NCBI GenBank assembly: GCA_052144935.1 | Contig: JBKQPR010000115.1 | Span: 1 to 24,747, forward strand | Source: JOPF133 sp052144935 | GTDB taxonomy: Bacteria; Acidobacteriota; Terriglobia; Bryobacterales; Bryobacteraceae | Direction: 5' to 3' | DNA: 24,747 bases | Shown: in pieces, positions 7,560-15,728 of the stretch | Numbering within the stretch: the stretch's first letter is position 1 | How the letters are laid out: the number at the start of each line of letters is the position of its first letter | Notes under the pieces: generated by a model | Seen by the model: only the letters and a program-made list of their open reading frames with translations | The model's database searches: none | What the model was told of the DNA's origin: nothing | Program-made: the position numbers and the translations under genes

Positions 7560-8303
7560 TCATCGCCAGGGCCATACGAGCGACCAGCCCGGGCCGCGGA
7601 ACAGGGATCCGGTGACGGTGAGCACCACCACGGCCACCAGGAACCAAGACATCAGCCAAACCGCCAGGCTGCATTCGGACAACCGTCCATGGGTGCGTTC
7701 GAAGAATTTCGATCGCGGAGTCCAGTGCACCAAGGCTCGCCAGAGGCCACGATTGGCTGGCCAATAGAGCGAAGCCATTACTGCCGCGAATAGCACCACG
7801 GGTACGGCCAGAATGTAGCAGTGAAACTCCGCCAGAATTCCCGCGAACAGGGCTGAAACCGCGAGAAAGGCCAGCAGCCTCGCAGGCCCTCTTCGGTACC
7901 ACAGCGGCTGGCGCTCCATATTGACGCGGAAATAGGGAATCGCTACCAGGGCAATTACCACAAGGGTGGGAACCAGGACCCCTGCCACCACTGGCGGGAA
8001 GTAATGGAGCAATTCCTGTAGGCCCAGGAAATACCATGGCGCCTTGGCGGGATTCGGCGTCTTATTCGGGTTGGCGAGGCTTTCCAGGGGCGCATCGTAG
8101 AAGATCGAGAGCAGGCCAAGCCCGATCAGCAGGATTTGCAGAGCAATCAATTCACGCACGACCAGGTGCGGAAACGTCATCACCATCTTTTCGTCTTCGG
8201 TCACGAACTGGGCAGGCGAATGACGGCTGATGAGGGCGATTCGCCGCGGCAAACGGGCCGCCTTCTCGGTGGTGTCGATTTGCAAGGGAGTGGGTTCGTT
8301 CAT
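7560..8303 (-). CDS. Cytochrome b C-terminal subunit (subunit IV-like)
   Basis: The 247-residue membrane protein matches the C-terminal half of cytochrome b. Its first part holds the quinol-site region NPAKAPWYFLGLQELLHYFPP (about residues 84-104). The canonical PEWY of bc1/b6f is APWY here (residues 88-91), so the Qo-site glutamate is not in its usual place, as in several bacterial b-type complexes. Further hydrophobic segments extend to the C-terminus, more than the three of plant subunit IV. The ATG at 8303 is chosen because GGAGG lies 5-9 bases upstream and the longer frame would overlap the previous gene. The gap to the b6-type gene is 10 bases, so both halves of cytochrome b are made together. 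Confidence 0.9.
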   Translation of the reverse strand: MNEPTPLQIDTTEKAARLPRRIALISRHSPAQFVTEDEKMVMTFPHLVVRELIALQILLIGLGLLSIFYDAPLESLANPNKTPNPAKAPWYFLGLQELLHYFPPVVAGVLVPTLVVIALVAIPYFRVNMERQPLWYRRGPARLLAFLAVSALFAGILAEFHCYILAVPVVLFAAVMASLYWPANRGLWRALVHWTPRSKFFERTHGRLSECSLAVWLMSWFLVAVVVLTVTGSLFRGPGWSLVWPWR

Positions 8304-8313
8304 ATCGCCTCCG

Positions 8314-9036
8314 TTATAGCGGTCGAACGCCTCCGTCTTTTCGTATGCGCCAGAAATGCACCGCAATCAGCAACCCGCCCGCGAGCGGCAACACCACGCA
8401 GTGCAGCACGTAAAACCGTATTAGGGCGTTTTCGCCGATGATGTTGCCGCCCAGCAGCAGAAACCGGGACCTTGGCCCGATTACCGGCGCCGCCTGCGCC
8501 ATGTTCGTTCCCACGGTGATCGCCCAAAACGCCAGTTGGTCCCATGGAAGCAGATAGCCGGTATAGCTGAGCAGGAGGGTTATGATCAGGAGCAACACGC
8601 CGATCACCCAGTTGAATTCCCGCGGCGGACGGTACGCACCGGAGAAGAAAACGCGTGCCATGTGCAGAAAGACGAAGGCCACCATCGCGTGCGCCGACCA
8701 GCGGTGGAGGTTCCTGAGAAAGGACCCCGACGTGACCACGAACTCCAGTTCCTTCATATCGCGGTAGGCTTGTGGCACGGCCGGACGGTAGTAGAACATC
8801 AGCAGGACTCCCGTGACCACCAGCGCCAGAAACAGACCGAAGGACAGCCCCCCAAGGCACATAGTGTGCCGGAGGCGGATGCTCCTTTCCCGCACTTTAA
8901 CGGGATGGATATGGAGAAAAACATTGCCGAAGACCGCGAGCGACCGGTTTCGATTGGAGTCCAGGTATCGATGACGGAAAACGGACTGCCAGACCTGGGT
9001 ACTGACCAGCCGCTCTTTGACTTCCTGTGCGCTCAT
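8314..9036 (-). CDS. Cytochrome b6-type N-terminal cytochrome b subunit
   Basis: The 240-residue protein is the four-helix haem-binding half of cytochrome b. Four histidines sit as expected for two b haems: H111 and H125 in one helix, H212 and H227 in another. The spacings are 13 and 14 intervening residues, the latter matching b6 rather than mitochondrial b. The RNLHRWSAH and YRPPREFNWVIG segments and the ending IRKDGGVRPL are closely b6-like. A cysteine at residue 60 (TMCLGG) aligns with the b6 cysteine that binds haem ci (FYCLGG). The protein would oxidise or reduce quinones in the inner membrane together with the Rieske protein encoded 8 bases upstream and subunit IV encoded 10 bases downstream. 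Confidence 0.93.
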   Translation of the reverse strand: MSAQEVKERLVSTQVWQSVFRHRYLDSNRNRSLAVFGNVFLHIHPVKVRERSIRLRHTMCLGGLSFGLFLALVVTGVLLMFYYRPAVPQAYRDMKELEFVVTSGSFLRNLHRWSAHAMVAFVFLHMARVFFSGAYRPPREFNWVIGVLLLIITLLLSYTGYLLPWDQLAFWAITVGTNMAQAAPVIGPRSRFLLLGGNIIGENALIRFYVLHCVVLPLAGGLLIAVHFWRIRKDGGVRPL

Positions 9037-9044
9037 AAGGCACC

Positions 9045-9512
9045 TCAGGCGCGCAAGACCGCGTCCTTTTCCACTTCCACTGCCGTATCCACAATCAGTT
9101 CGCCGTCTTCCAGCCGGATGGCGATGCGGCGCAGGGGACGAGGGGCGGGACCTTGCACGAGGCCTCCGTCCCGGTTGAACTTGCTGCCATGGCAGGGGCA
9201 GGCGATGATTTCCTCGTCTTCCATCCAGCGCGTAATGCAGCCGAGGTGTGTACAGACCGCCGACAGCGCAAAAAAACCGACTTCGGTGCGAACGACATAG
9301 ACTTTTCGCGCATAGTCCGCTGTCACCGAATTAACCGGGAAGTTGTCCGGTTTTCCAACGGCAAACGCCGTGGGCGGCTCAAATAACACCTTGGGATGGA
9401 TAAAGTCCGCCAACACGGCTGCGCCTCCGGCGCCCGTCGCACCCAGGGCGCCGAGGCCGGAGACCCACAGGAAACGGCGCCGGCCTGGGGACTCTGTTCC
9501 GTCTTTCTCCAT
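9045..9512 (-). CDS. Rieske 2Fe-2S protein
   Basis: The 155-residue protein carries both Rieske boxes: CTHLGC (residues 87-92) and CPCHGS (residues 105-110). The cluster ligands are C87, H89, C105 and H108, and C92 and C107 can form the usual disulfide. The N-terminus has a twin-arginine-like sequence (SPGRRRFLWVSG) followed by a hydrophobic anchor, as in Rieske proteins exported folded by Tat. I chose the ATG at 9512 because AGGAGG lies just upstream. The alternative ATG at 9545 would overlap the previous stop (ATGA) but lacks a good ribosome site. It is the high-potential electron acceptor from quinol in the b-type complex encoded downstream. Confidence 0.95.
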   Translation of the reverse strand: MEKDGTESPGRRRFLWVSGLGALGATGAGGAAVLADFIHPKVLFEPPTAFAVGKPDNFPVNSVTADYARKVYVVRTEVGFFALSAVCTHLGCITRWMEDEEIIACPCHGSKFNRDGGLVQGPAPRPLRRIAIRLEDGELIVDTAVEVEKDAVLRA

Positions 9513-9517
9513 CAGAC

Positions 9518-9523
9518 CCTCCT
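9518..9523 (-). promoter_or_regulatory. Strong ribosome-binding site deciding the Rieske start
   Basis: AGGAGG lies five bases before the ATG at 9512, within a purine-rich run (GGAGAAGGAGGG). This favours 9512 over the upstream ATG at 9545. Confidence 0.75.
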
Positions 9524-9541
9524 TCTCCCTTCTTCTCTCTT

Positions 9542-11386
9542 TCATCCCGCCGCCGGGAGTTCCAAAACAAAACTCTCCATAGTGATGCAGTTGACGGGGC
9601 AGCGTTGCTCGCACAAACCACAACGAGTGCAAGCTTCTTCGTTCTTAATAAGAAGGGTGGCAAAATTATCGCCGGGAACGCCCAACTCGGCCCGGAATTC
9701 CGCTTCCACTGCCGCGCGCGTGTTCGCATCCCCATCCAGCCAGCCGGCGGAAGCTATCTCCAGGCAGTTCTCAGGGCAAACATCCACGCATCCGCCGCAG
9801 AGGATGCACTCGGTGGCCGCTTCTTCGGTTCCCTCGAAGATCGTATTCACCCAGCACTGGAGACAGCGGTTGCCCTCGCGCATCGCCTGTTTCGCGGTGT
9901 ATCCCAGCTCGATCTCGGCAACGCCGATACGCCGGTCGATCGGCAGTGTCGGGACGGGCACTCGGGGAACCGCTTCATAGGTTGGATCGCGCCGCCACTC
10001 TCCGTGCGGGAAAACGTGGATCCGGGCGGAGCGCGCAACGTCTCTTGCGCCGCCGCCCAGCAGTTCGTGAATGGAAGCGGCCGCGCGCCTGCCATCGGCG
10101 ACGGCTTCGATTACGTTACGCGGTCCAAATGCGATATCGCCGCCGGCAAACACGCGTGGGTCCGAGGTGGCCAGCGTGAGGGGATCGACTGCAATCGTGC
10201 CGCGCGGCGTCACCGCGAGGCCGTCCTCCGGTTCCATGAAGGAAAGGTCCGAAGTCTGGCCGATGGCCAGAATCACGGTCTCCGCCGGCAGCGTCGATTC
10301 CGTATTGGGGTAAAACTCAGGATTAAAGCGGCCCCGCGCATCGAACACCGATTTCACCGCCACCGTCTCCAGGCCCGTCACGCGCCCGTTCTCTCCCAGG
10401 ATGCGCTTGGGGCCGCGCGAGTTATGGATGACGATTCCTTCTCTCCCGGCCTCCTCAACCTCGCCCTCGAACGCCGGCATCTCCAGGCGGGATTCCAGGC
10501 AGACCATGGCCACTTCGCGCGCCCCCAGCCGCAGCGCTGAGCGCGCCACGTCGAAAGCCGCCCGCAGGTCGGGTTCTTCATAGTCGCCGCTCTCAAACCG
10601 CAATACCGAACGGGCCACATCTACCGCCACATTCCCACCGCCCACTACGAGCACCTTGCGTCCCAGGTTGACGCGGTAGTTGAGATTGGCATTCAACAGG
10701 AAGTCCACTCCCTGCAGGACTCCGTCGAGCTGCGTCCCCTCGATCTGCAGCGTGCGGCTGCGATGCGCGCCCATGGCCAGAAACACCGCGGCATAATCCT
10801 GATCCCAGAGATTGCGCAGATAGAAATCCCGGCCCAGGCGCGTGTTGAGCCTCAGTTCCACTCCCAGGCACAGCACCGCATCCACCTGGGCTTGGATGAC
10901 GTAACGCGGCAGCCGGTATTCGGGAATACCCAGCGCGAGCATTCCTCCGGCGACCGGGGCGGCCTCGATGATGGTGACGCGATACCCCAGTCTGGCCAAG
11001 TCGGTAGCCGCCGCCAGTCCCGCCGGACCGGCGCCCGCCACCGCGACTTTGGGGCCGGCCAGTTTCTTGGGCGCGCGCATCCGCGAGACGATGCGCTGAC
11101 GTCCGAGCTTGCTGTAAGGTCCGAATTGTTCCGCTACGAAGCGCTTCAAGGCTCGTATGCCAACCGGCTGGTCGATTTTCCCGCGCCGGCAGGCCCGCTC
11201 GCACGGCGCCGCGCAGATATGGCCGCAGATCGCCGCCAAAGGATTAGGCTCCTCGGCCAGCGCATAGGCCTCCTCGAACCGCCCTTCCGCGATCAGCGCG
11301 CAGTAGCGCCCGGCCTCGGTCTTCACCGGACAGGCCTGCACGCACGGGACGTTTTGTTCGAGCCACTCCGGATTCACCTGCTTCAT
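9542..11386 (-). CDS. GltD-like NAD(P)H/FAD oxidoreductase with C-terminal ferredoxin domain
   Basis: The 614-residue protein starts with the cysteine-rich Fe-S domain of the glutamate synthase small-subunit family (C15, C19, C29; C54, C58, C62, C66). It continues with an FAD-binding Rossmann fold (AVAGAGPAGLAAATDLARLG, about 115-134) and a second nucleotide fold for NAD(P)H (VLVVGGGNVAVDVAR). The late FAD contact GGDIAFGPRNVIEAVADGR follows. A C-terminal ferredoxin-like part has clusters CILCGGCVDVCPENC and CTRCGLCEQRCPVNC. No glutamate synthase large subunit is nearby. Its place between a cupredoxin gene (21 bases upstream) and the Rieske gene suggests it links NAD(P)H or ferredoxin to the b-type quinol complex from the cytoplasmic face. 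NAD(P) oxidoreductase subunits next to Rieske/b genes are also known from anammox planctomycetes. The exact redox partner cannot be read from sequence. Confidence 0.9.
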   Translation of the reverse strand: MKQVNPEWLEQNVPCVQACPVKTEAGRYCALIAEGRFEEAYALAEEPNPLAAICGHICAAPCERACRRGKIDQPVGIRALKRFVAEQFGPYSKLGRQRIVSRMRAPKKLAGPKVAVAGAGPAGLAAATDLARLGYRVTIIEAAPVAGGMLALGIPEYRLPRYVIQAQVDAVLCLGVELRLNTRLGRDFYLRNLWDQDYAAVFLAMGAHRSRTLQIEGTQLDGVLQGVDFLLNANLNYRVNLGRKVLVVGGGNVAVDVARSVLRFESGDYEEPDLRAAFDVARSALRLGAREVAMVCLESRLEMPAFEGEVEEAGREGIVIHNSRGPKRILGENGRVTGLETVAVKSVFDARGRFNPEFYPNTESTLPAETVILAIGQTSDLSFMEPEDGLAVTPRGTIAVDPLTLATSDPRVFAGGDIAFGPRNVIEAVADGRRAAASIHELLGGGARDVARSARIHVFPHGEWRRDPTYEAVPRVPVPTLPIDRRIGVAEIELGYTAKQAMREGNRCLQCWVNTIFEGTEEAATECILCGGCVDVCPENCLEIASAGWLDGDANTRAAVEAEFRAELGVPGDNFATLLIKNEEACTRCGLCEQRCPVNCITMESFVLELPAAG

Positions 11387-11407
11387 AGAACACCCGCGCC
11401 CGATAGT

Positions 11408-11986
11408 CTATTGAGCTGTGACGTTGGCCGTCGCATTCCCGCTGTCCGTCACGGTCACCTCGATGGCCGCGAATTTCGACTTTTCGTGCCAGACTTTCAG
11501 CGTGTACTTACCGGCCGGCACGTTGGAGATGTTATAACTCCCGTCCGGTCCGGTTCTCGCAAAATAGGGATTAGCCAAAACGATTATCCATGCCTCCATC
11601 TCAGGATGGACGTTGCAGAGGAGGCGCACTTCTCCAGGCTTGTCGAAGGTATAGCTCTTGGTTTGTCCCTTGGGCCAACTCCCCAAGTTGAACCGGTCGC
11701 CGGCCTTGGAGGGTGTGTAGACGTTATGCAGCACGGAGTCGCTGTTGAGGAACTTCACCGTGGTCCCAACCAGTATGGGCACCACGTGAGGAACAAAAGT
11801 CATTTTGACTTGGTCGATTTGGATGGCTTCCTTGGGGGCCGGAAACTGTCCCGGCACGTTTTCCAGGTACACGACGGCATCCCGGTTGTCGCGCACTCCT
11901 TTGCATTGAATCCTTCCCGTAAGGCCGCCGGCGATTGCGATGGGTACCGCAATGACAGGCAAGAGCAATAATGTTATCGTCCGCAT
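11408..11986 (-). CDS. Periplasmic blue-copper (cupredoxin) protein with carboxypeptidase-regulatory-like tail
   Basis: The 192-residue protein has a signal peptide (MRTITLLLLPVIAVPIAIAG). A plastocyanin-like domain follows with probable type 1 copper ligands H87 (VLHNVY) and C124, H127 and M130 (LLCNVHPEM). The C-terminal part (ARTGPDGSYNISNVPAGKY) is a small beta-sandwich of the carboxypeptidase regulatory type. AAAGGGAG precedes the ATG at 11986. It is the first gene of the bc-type operon and could be a soluble electron carrier for it. A decayed copy of its 5' end lies at 17945-18102, just before the OmcA/MtrC-like gene. Confidence 0.9.
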   Translation of the reverse strand: MRTITLLLLPVIAVPIAIAGGLTGRIQCKGVRDNRDAVVYLENVPGQFPAPKEAIQIDQVKMTFVPHVVPILVGTTVKFLNSDSVLHNVYTPSKAGDRFNLGSWPKGQTKSYTFDKPGEVRLLCNVHPEMEAWIIVLANPYFARTGPDGSYNISNVPAGKYTLKVWHEKSKFAAIEVTVTDSGNATANVTAQ

Positions 11987-12033
11987 ACGTCAGACTCCCT
12001 TTCTGAAACGCTGATCTATAATTCCACATCTCG

Positions 12034-12064
12034 CGGCGGCTACCGGGTATTCTTCGGGCCGCCG
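12034..12064 (-). promoter_or_regulatory. Conserved hairpin upstream of the cupredoxin gene
   Basis: CGGCGGC (12034-12040) pairs with GCCGCCG (12058-12064) around a 17-base centre containing TATTCTT. The same structure stands at 18151-18182 with a changed but still paired position. It lies about 50-80 bases upstream of the cupredoxin start. It could be an mRNA leader element or an end point of the upstream transcript; no T-run follows directly. Confidence 0.55.
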
Positions 12065-12074
12065 TATGATTCCT

Positions 12075-12345
12075 CGCGGTGCTTCACCTTCATCAATCCG
12101 CCTGCGCGCCCTTCTTGCTGCCTTTCCTGGATCTAGGCCCCGGTGCCGTGCCACCCTTCACAACCTTTTTTTGCCGGGCGTCTTTCCGCCTGCGCAGCGG
12201 TCCCCGCGGGCACCAGTGCCTGAAAATCGGCTCCGAACAGCCTTGACCCCGGCAGACCCGCCGCGCAGCAGGAACAGCCGCCGCCCTAATCGAAACCGCA
12301 GCGGCGTTGGACGGCTAAGCATCGGAGCCGACATAAGGGCACTTC
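12075..12345 (-). pseudogene. Remnants of a second tetrahaem/HAO-like gene pair
   Basis: 12075-12134 resembles the 3' end of the HAO-like gene (18185-18250). At about 12135 the similarity jumps to 20095 onward, the 5' part of the tetrahaem gene. The copy begins MSAPMLSRPTPLRFRLGRRLFLL, against MAAAMFSRPTPQRLRPELRLFLL in the intact gene. It retains the ATG pair and signal-peptide start, then loses frame; no CXXCH survives. The region is a duplicate of the 18-20.4 kb genes reduced by internal deletion. The intact copies are transcribed in the same direction. Confidence 0.75.
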
Positions 12346-12398
12346 GGGTTCCAGTCCTGGGCGGGAAACCATTGGCGGCCTTGAAACCGCCTAAATCA

Positions 12399-12480
12399 GA
12401 GATTAGAAACCATTTATCGAGAAATATGAGATTTGGTCTGGAGATCCAGCGGCAAGCTGGGCGAAACCATTCGGTCACAC
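12399..12480 (-). promoter_or_regulatory. Conserved intergenic block, copy 1
   Basis: Two islands identical or nearly identical to 20426-20507 are present: a 20-base island (12399-12418) and a 32-base island (12449-12480). Their starts are 50 bases apart in both copies, and a divergent stretch lies between them. Each island contains ATGGTTTC on the minus strand; a further ATGGTTTC lies at 12365-12372. The pattern fits protein-binding sites or a promoter region kept while adjacent genes decayed, but function is not shown. Confidence 0.45.
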
Positions 12481-12595
12481 CCTCCACCGCCGGACGACCC
12501 TGCCAGCTTGGAAAAGCCAGGAATGCCTCGGAAGTATCGCGCAAATCGACCGTTGCCGAATTGTCACAGGGGGTGCTGTGCCTTCCAACCGTCAA

Positions 12596-12755
12596 CCGGT
12601 TTACGGATCGCCGGTGGCTGAAAGGGAAATCCAGGTTGACGAACGACCGCCCTCCGAGGCCCCAGGGACCGGCCGCTCTTCCAGCACTTGCAACAGCTTA
12701 GCGTGGGTGGGAGGCTTCAGCTCTTCCGGCTCGACCGGAGGCGGCGTACCGCAAG
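12596..12755 (-). pseudogene. Remnant of a second sigma-54 regulator gene
   Basis: The frame reads EPEELKPPTHAKLLQVLEER, matching ELEELSPPTQAKLLRVLEER of the intact regulator at about 21.25 kb. After the following segment (EGGRSST against GGQSFVN) it jumps directly to sequence like the end of that gene, near 20.63 kb. Walker A, the GAFTGA loop, receiver and most of the AAA+ domain are missing. It marks the upstream limit of the decayed duplicate. Confidence 0.75.
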
Positions 12756-13034
12756 CCATCCTGGTGGGAAGACGAAACGTGGGGATGGATCTCCGAAAAA
12801 TCATAATAGGGACGCCGCCGCCCCGGATTTGGCGGAAGGCAATATGACCGGAGGATGTAGTTGTCCGGAAAATGTGATAGCTACCAAGCGAAACGATCGG
12901 GCATCTTGCCTGGATAAAGCTTTGGGAAGGAAGCAGTCCGCTTGTCTCGAGGTTTTAACCTGCCAGTACGACATCAACTTTCCATTTTAGAACATGCCGC
13001 CGGCTCCCCAATCCGTCCGCCAGAACGTCGGAAA
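12756..13034. other. Spacer before the porin gene end, nothing recognised
   Basis: Similarity to the regulator gene stops near 12755. The rest up to the porin stop codon is less G+C-rich in places and shows no frame, repeat or clear terminator. Confidence 0.4.
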
Positions 13035-15053
13035 TCACTTCCCCCACAAGGCTCGCTCGAACCGCAAGGTGAACGCGTTGGCGCTATAATCGGTGGCGCG
13101 AAACAGGTCTTCGTAATAGTACGAGCGTTGCCAAGCCAGGATCACCCGGCCGATGTGTTTTGTGGTGTAGCCGATTTCAGCGGTCCACGCCGGCCAAGTC
13201 AGTGGTCCGTAGGTGCTGTTCTCTCCCGTAAGAGTGCCCAGACCGGTGGAGCGGATAAATTGGCCGGTGAAGGAGAACGTCAGGTTACCCATCGGATTGG
13301 TCTTGATTCCCAAGGAATAAACGCGGTCAATCGTTTGATCGGTTGAAAGCAAGCCGGTAAGCGGCGGAACGCCCTGCAGAAAGGCAATCGTATTCTGGGA
13401 GGACATATTGCCGTACATAAATCCTCCCTGAACGCCTAGCCGAACGAGTGGCTGATACCACAGAGATGTGGAGTTCGTCCGGGAATGCGCAATGAATCCA
13501 ATATCCTGAGTCTTCATGTTGTAAAACGACCACGTATTGTCGATCCCCCACTTGTCGCTGGGGCTGAAGCGCGTTCGGATCGTTGAACTAACGGTTTGTT
13601 CGGGGGAGATGCGAACGTACGGGTTGACGATAACCCGGCTCTCGAACCCTCCACGCACAGAAAATCTCTTGCCCGGAGTCCAGGCCACGTTCCCGATCGG
13701 CGAGTAGGACTTGGTGCGCTGCGTGCCAATGTCTGTCTCGCCGTTGGTCGTGGCGACGATATCCTCTTTCACAAATTGTACCCCGGCTCGAATGCTGAGA
13801 CCGCGGATCGGGGTGAAGACCAGCAAGGTGTCCACCGTGTGAATGCCGAAATCCCAGCGCGTGTTGTCCTGGCTGAGAGAGACCGGGGCCGGAAGAGCGC
13901 TGCTTGTCGCTCGAAGGGCTTCCGTATCCCTTTCCGCATACCAGCGATAGCGGTAGTCGGACACCAGGTCCAGCGGGCCGAAAAGCTTCAAAGTAAAACC
14001 GGCGTCGGCCGTCTGTGTGGTCAATTGCGTCGTGCCGCTTCCAAGATAGCTTAGAGTTGTGGAGGGGTTCACAACTCCCGGAAGCCCGGGAAAAATCCCC
14101 GGAACCAGCACCGAGCCGTCCAGGCTGGTAGGTCCGCTGGAATGGGTGTAGACGTAACTGGCGCGCAGCAGCAAGCGTTCATTTACTTTATTGTCCAAGC
14201 GGAGCGAGGTGGCGGGAATGTTAAAGCTGGAAAACGTGTTCCAATTCTGGAGAATCACGCTCTGGGCCGGCGACGAGGGACCGATCAGTGCCACCGGCTG
14301 GTTGGCGAATCCCTGCAGATTGGCCGGGTTGTTATAGGTGCGGTAACTCTGCTCCGCGTGGAAGTTGGTCTTCCCCAACCGATAGTCAATCCCAGCTCCG
14401 AACAGGTTTGCTTTCTGCTGCAGTGGAACGACCCATGTAACGGCAGTGGCGCGGCCAAAAGCTTCCCAAACGTCCGGTGCCAAGGGGAGATAGAAAAAAG
14501 GACTGGTAGCTAAATCGGTGCCCACTCTCTCCGTGCGGTTATAGAAGAATTGGAAGCCCAGGTTGCGTGTAGGCGTATATCGAAAGTCCACGTCCCCAAG
14601 CCGGCGGCGGTCGTTCCATCCGCGATTGGGAGTGTACGCGGTCTGTGGCAGTTCATAAACATATTGCGTAGCGCGATAGTTAACCCGCAGCTTATACAAA
14701 CCATTTTTTCGGATATCGAGGTTGACGACTGGGAATGGGTCTCCGCCCAATCCCTGGGCGGTCAAGGAAAAATAATCGAACCACCCGTGGTTCAACTCCG
14801 TCGGCTGGGCATTCAGCTCCAGGTCGAAGAGCCGGAATCCCTGTTGCAGGTTGAGCAGTTGGTCGTACTTGCCCTGGTTTCCGTTCAAATCCACAAAACG
14901 GTATCCAAAGGAACCCATTCCCGAAACGGTGTAATCTCCGGCTTTGAGGGGAGTCGGGGTGTCCTGGGCCGCCAGGAATGGAGCCGCCGCTGCCATTGCG
15001 AAAGGCAATGCCACCCGGACTATTCTCGGCCTCGCAGGCCGCCTGTTCAGCAT
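13035..15053 (-). CDS. MtrB/PioB-like outer-membrane beta-barrel porin
   Basis: The 672-residue protein has a signal peptide ending near AAAAPFLAAQ. A long run of amphipathic beta strands rich in aromatics, arginine, serine and threonine follows, with the length expected of decahaem-associated outer-membrane porins. It ends NAFTLRFERALWGK, a barrel-type closing strand. I see no cysteine, so the CXXC near the N-terminus of Shewanella MtrB is absent. The ATG at 15053 has AAGGA upstream and follows the hexahaem gene by 12 bases. In porin-cytochrome conduits the barrel sheathes a periplasmic MtrA-type cytochrome and contacts an outer-surface decahaem protein; both partners are encoded immediately upstream here. 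Assignment rests on fold-like features and context. Confidence 0.85.
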   Translation of the reverse strand: MLNRRPARPRIVRVALPFAMAAAAPFLAAQDTPTPLKAGDYTVSGMGSFGYRFVDLNGNQGKYDQLLNLQQGFRLFDLELNAQPTELNHGWFDYFSLTAQGLGGDPFPVVNLDIRKNGLYKLRVNYRATQYVYELPQTAYTPNRGWNDRRRLGDVDFRYTPTRNLGFQFFYNRTERVGTDLATSPFFYLPLAPDVWEAFGRATAVTWVVPLQQKANLFGAGIDYRLGKTNFHAEQSYRTYNNPANLQGFANQPVALIGPSSPAQSVILQNWNTFSSFNIPATSLRLDNKVNERLLLRASYVYTHSSGPTSLDGSVLVPGIFPGLPGVVNPSTTLSYLGSGTTQLTTQTADAGFTLKLFGPLDLVSDYRYRWYAERDTEALRATSSALPAPVSLSQDNTRWDFGIHTVDTLLVFTPIRGLSIRAGVQFVKEDIVATTNGETDIGTQRTKSYSPIGNVAWTPGKRFSVRGGFESRVIVNPYVRISPEQTVSSTIRTRFSPSDKWGIDNTWSFYNMKTQDIGFIAHSRTNSTSLWYQPLVRLGVQGGFMYGNMSSQNTIAFLQGVPPLTGLLSTDQTIDRVYSLGIKTNPMGNLTFSFTGQFIRSTGLGTLTGENSTYGPLTWPAWTAEIGYTTKHIGRVILAWQRSYYYEDLFRATDYSANAFTLRFERALWGK

Positions 15054-15065
15054 CGTTCCTTCTCC

Positions 15066-15638
15066 CTAGCGCAAAAACTGCGGCTGGTAATTCGATCCAT
15101 GGATCTCAACGTGGCAGCGCGTGCACTCCCCGGCGGCCTGGAAGCCGAGGCGCGGATGCGGCACGTTGACGGCCTGCGGAGCGGCGTGGCACTCCAGGCA
15201 GAGTTGGCGCTCCTGGCGCCGTTTCAGCAGGTGGAGGTTGATGGTGCCGTGCGGCGTGTGGCAAACGATGCATCCTTCCACCACCACGGCAGCGTGCTCA
15301 TACGCAAATGGCCCTTTCTTTTCCACGTGGCAGGTGGTGCATACATCGGTTCCGGCACTCTTCAAGTCCCGCGCCGTCAACGAGCCGTGAGTATTGTGGC
15401 AATCGGTGCACTTGACCAAGCCCTGGTTGACCGGATGCCTGACTGGGAGCTTAAACTCCGCCTCGACATCCCGGTGGCAGGAATAACAGAGCTGCGGCTG
15501 TTTCTCGCGCAACAGGCCAGTGGTTCCCTGCGCGGCGGCCCAGCTGCCGCAAATCGAGATAAAAACCGCTGCCAGCAACCAGGCCGCCAGCAACGGGAGA
15601 TGAGGCGGGCGCCGGTCCATCCCAGCTCTATGCTCCAT
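15066..15638 (-). CDS. Hexahaem cytochrome equal to the C-terminal part of DmsE/MtrA
   Basis: After a signal peptide (LPLLAAWLLAAVFISICGSWAAAQG) the 190-residue protein has six CXXCH motifs: CYSCH, CTDCH, CTTCH, CIVCH, CLECH and CTRCH. The order and surroundings match haems 5-10 of DmsE/MtrA-type decahaem cytochromes. These include KCTDCHNTHGS, a GCIVCHTPHGTIN element and the final CTRCHVEIHGSN with an FLR ending. The first four haems of that family are missing and appear as a separate gene at 19702-20361. I prefer the ATG at 15638, which has GAAGGG about seven bases upstream; 15644 and 15620 are alternatives. It would sit inside the porin encoded next and pass electrons through the outer membrane. 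Confidence 0.88.
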   Translation of the reverse strand: MEHRAGMDRRPPHLPLLAAWLLAAVFISICGSWAAAQGTTGLLREKQPQLCYSCHRDVEAEFKLPVRHPVNQGLVKCTDCHNTHGSLTARDLKSAGTDVCTTCHVEKKGPFAYEHAAVVVEGCIVCHTPHGTINLHLLKRRQERQLCLECHAAPQAVNVPHPRLGFQAAGECTRCHVEIHGSNYQPQFLR

Positions 15639-15728
15639 CCTCATACCCTTCACCGCCGGCCTCCGCACAGCGCCGCTATACCCGCATCTGGTAGCGTCAC
15701 TCCCCGCACACGGCTCATCGCATTCAGA

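Noticed and set aside
10763..11971. Long plus-strand open frame (402 codons) across the GltD-like and cupredoxin genes
   Set aside because: It is antisense to two genes with clear domains and motifs; its own product shows no domain. High G+C explains the lack of stops.
12158..12595. 145-codon minus-strand frame sharing VTEWFRPACR and DKWFLISDL with the frame upstream of the tetrahaem gene
   Set aside because: The shared peptides come from conserved non-coding islands read in the same frame in both copies; the region between and after them is decayed and no domain is present.
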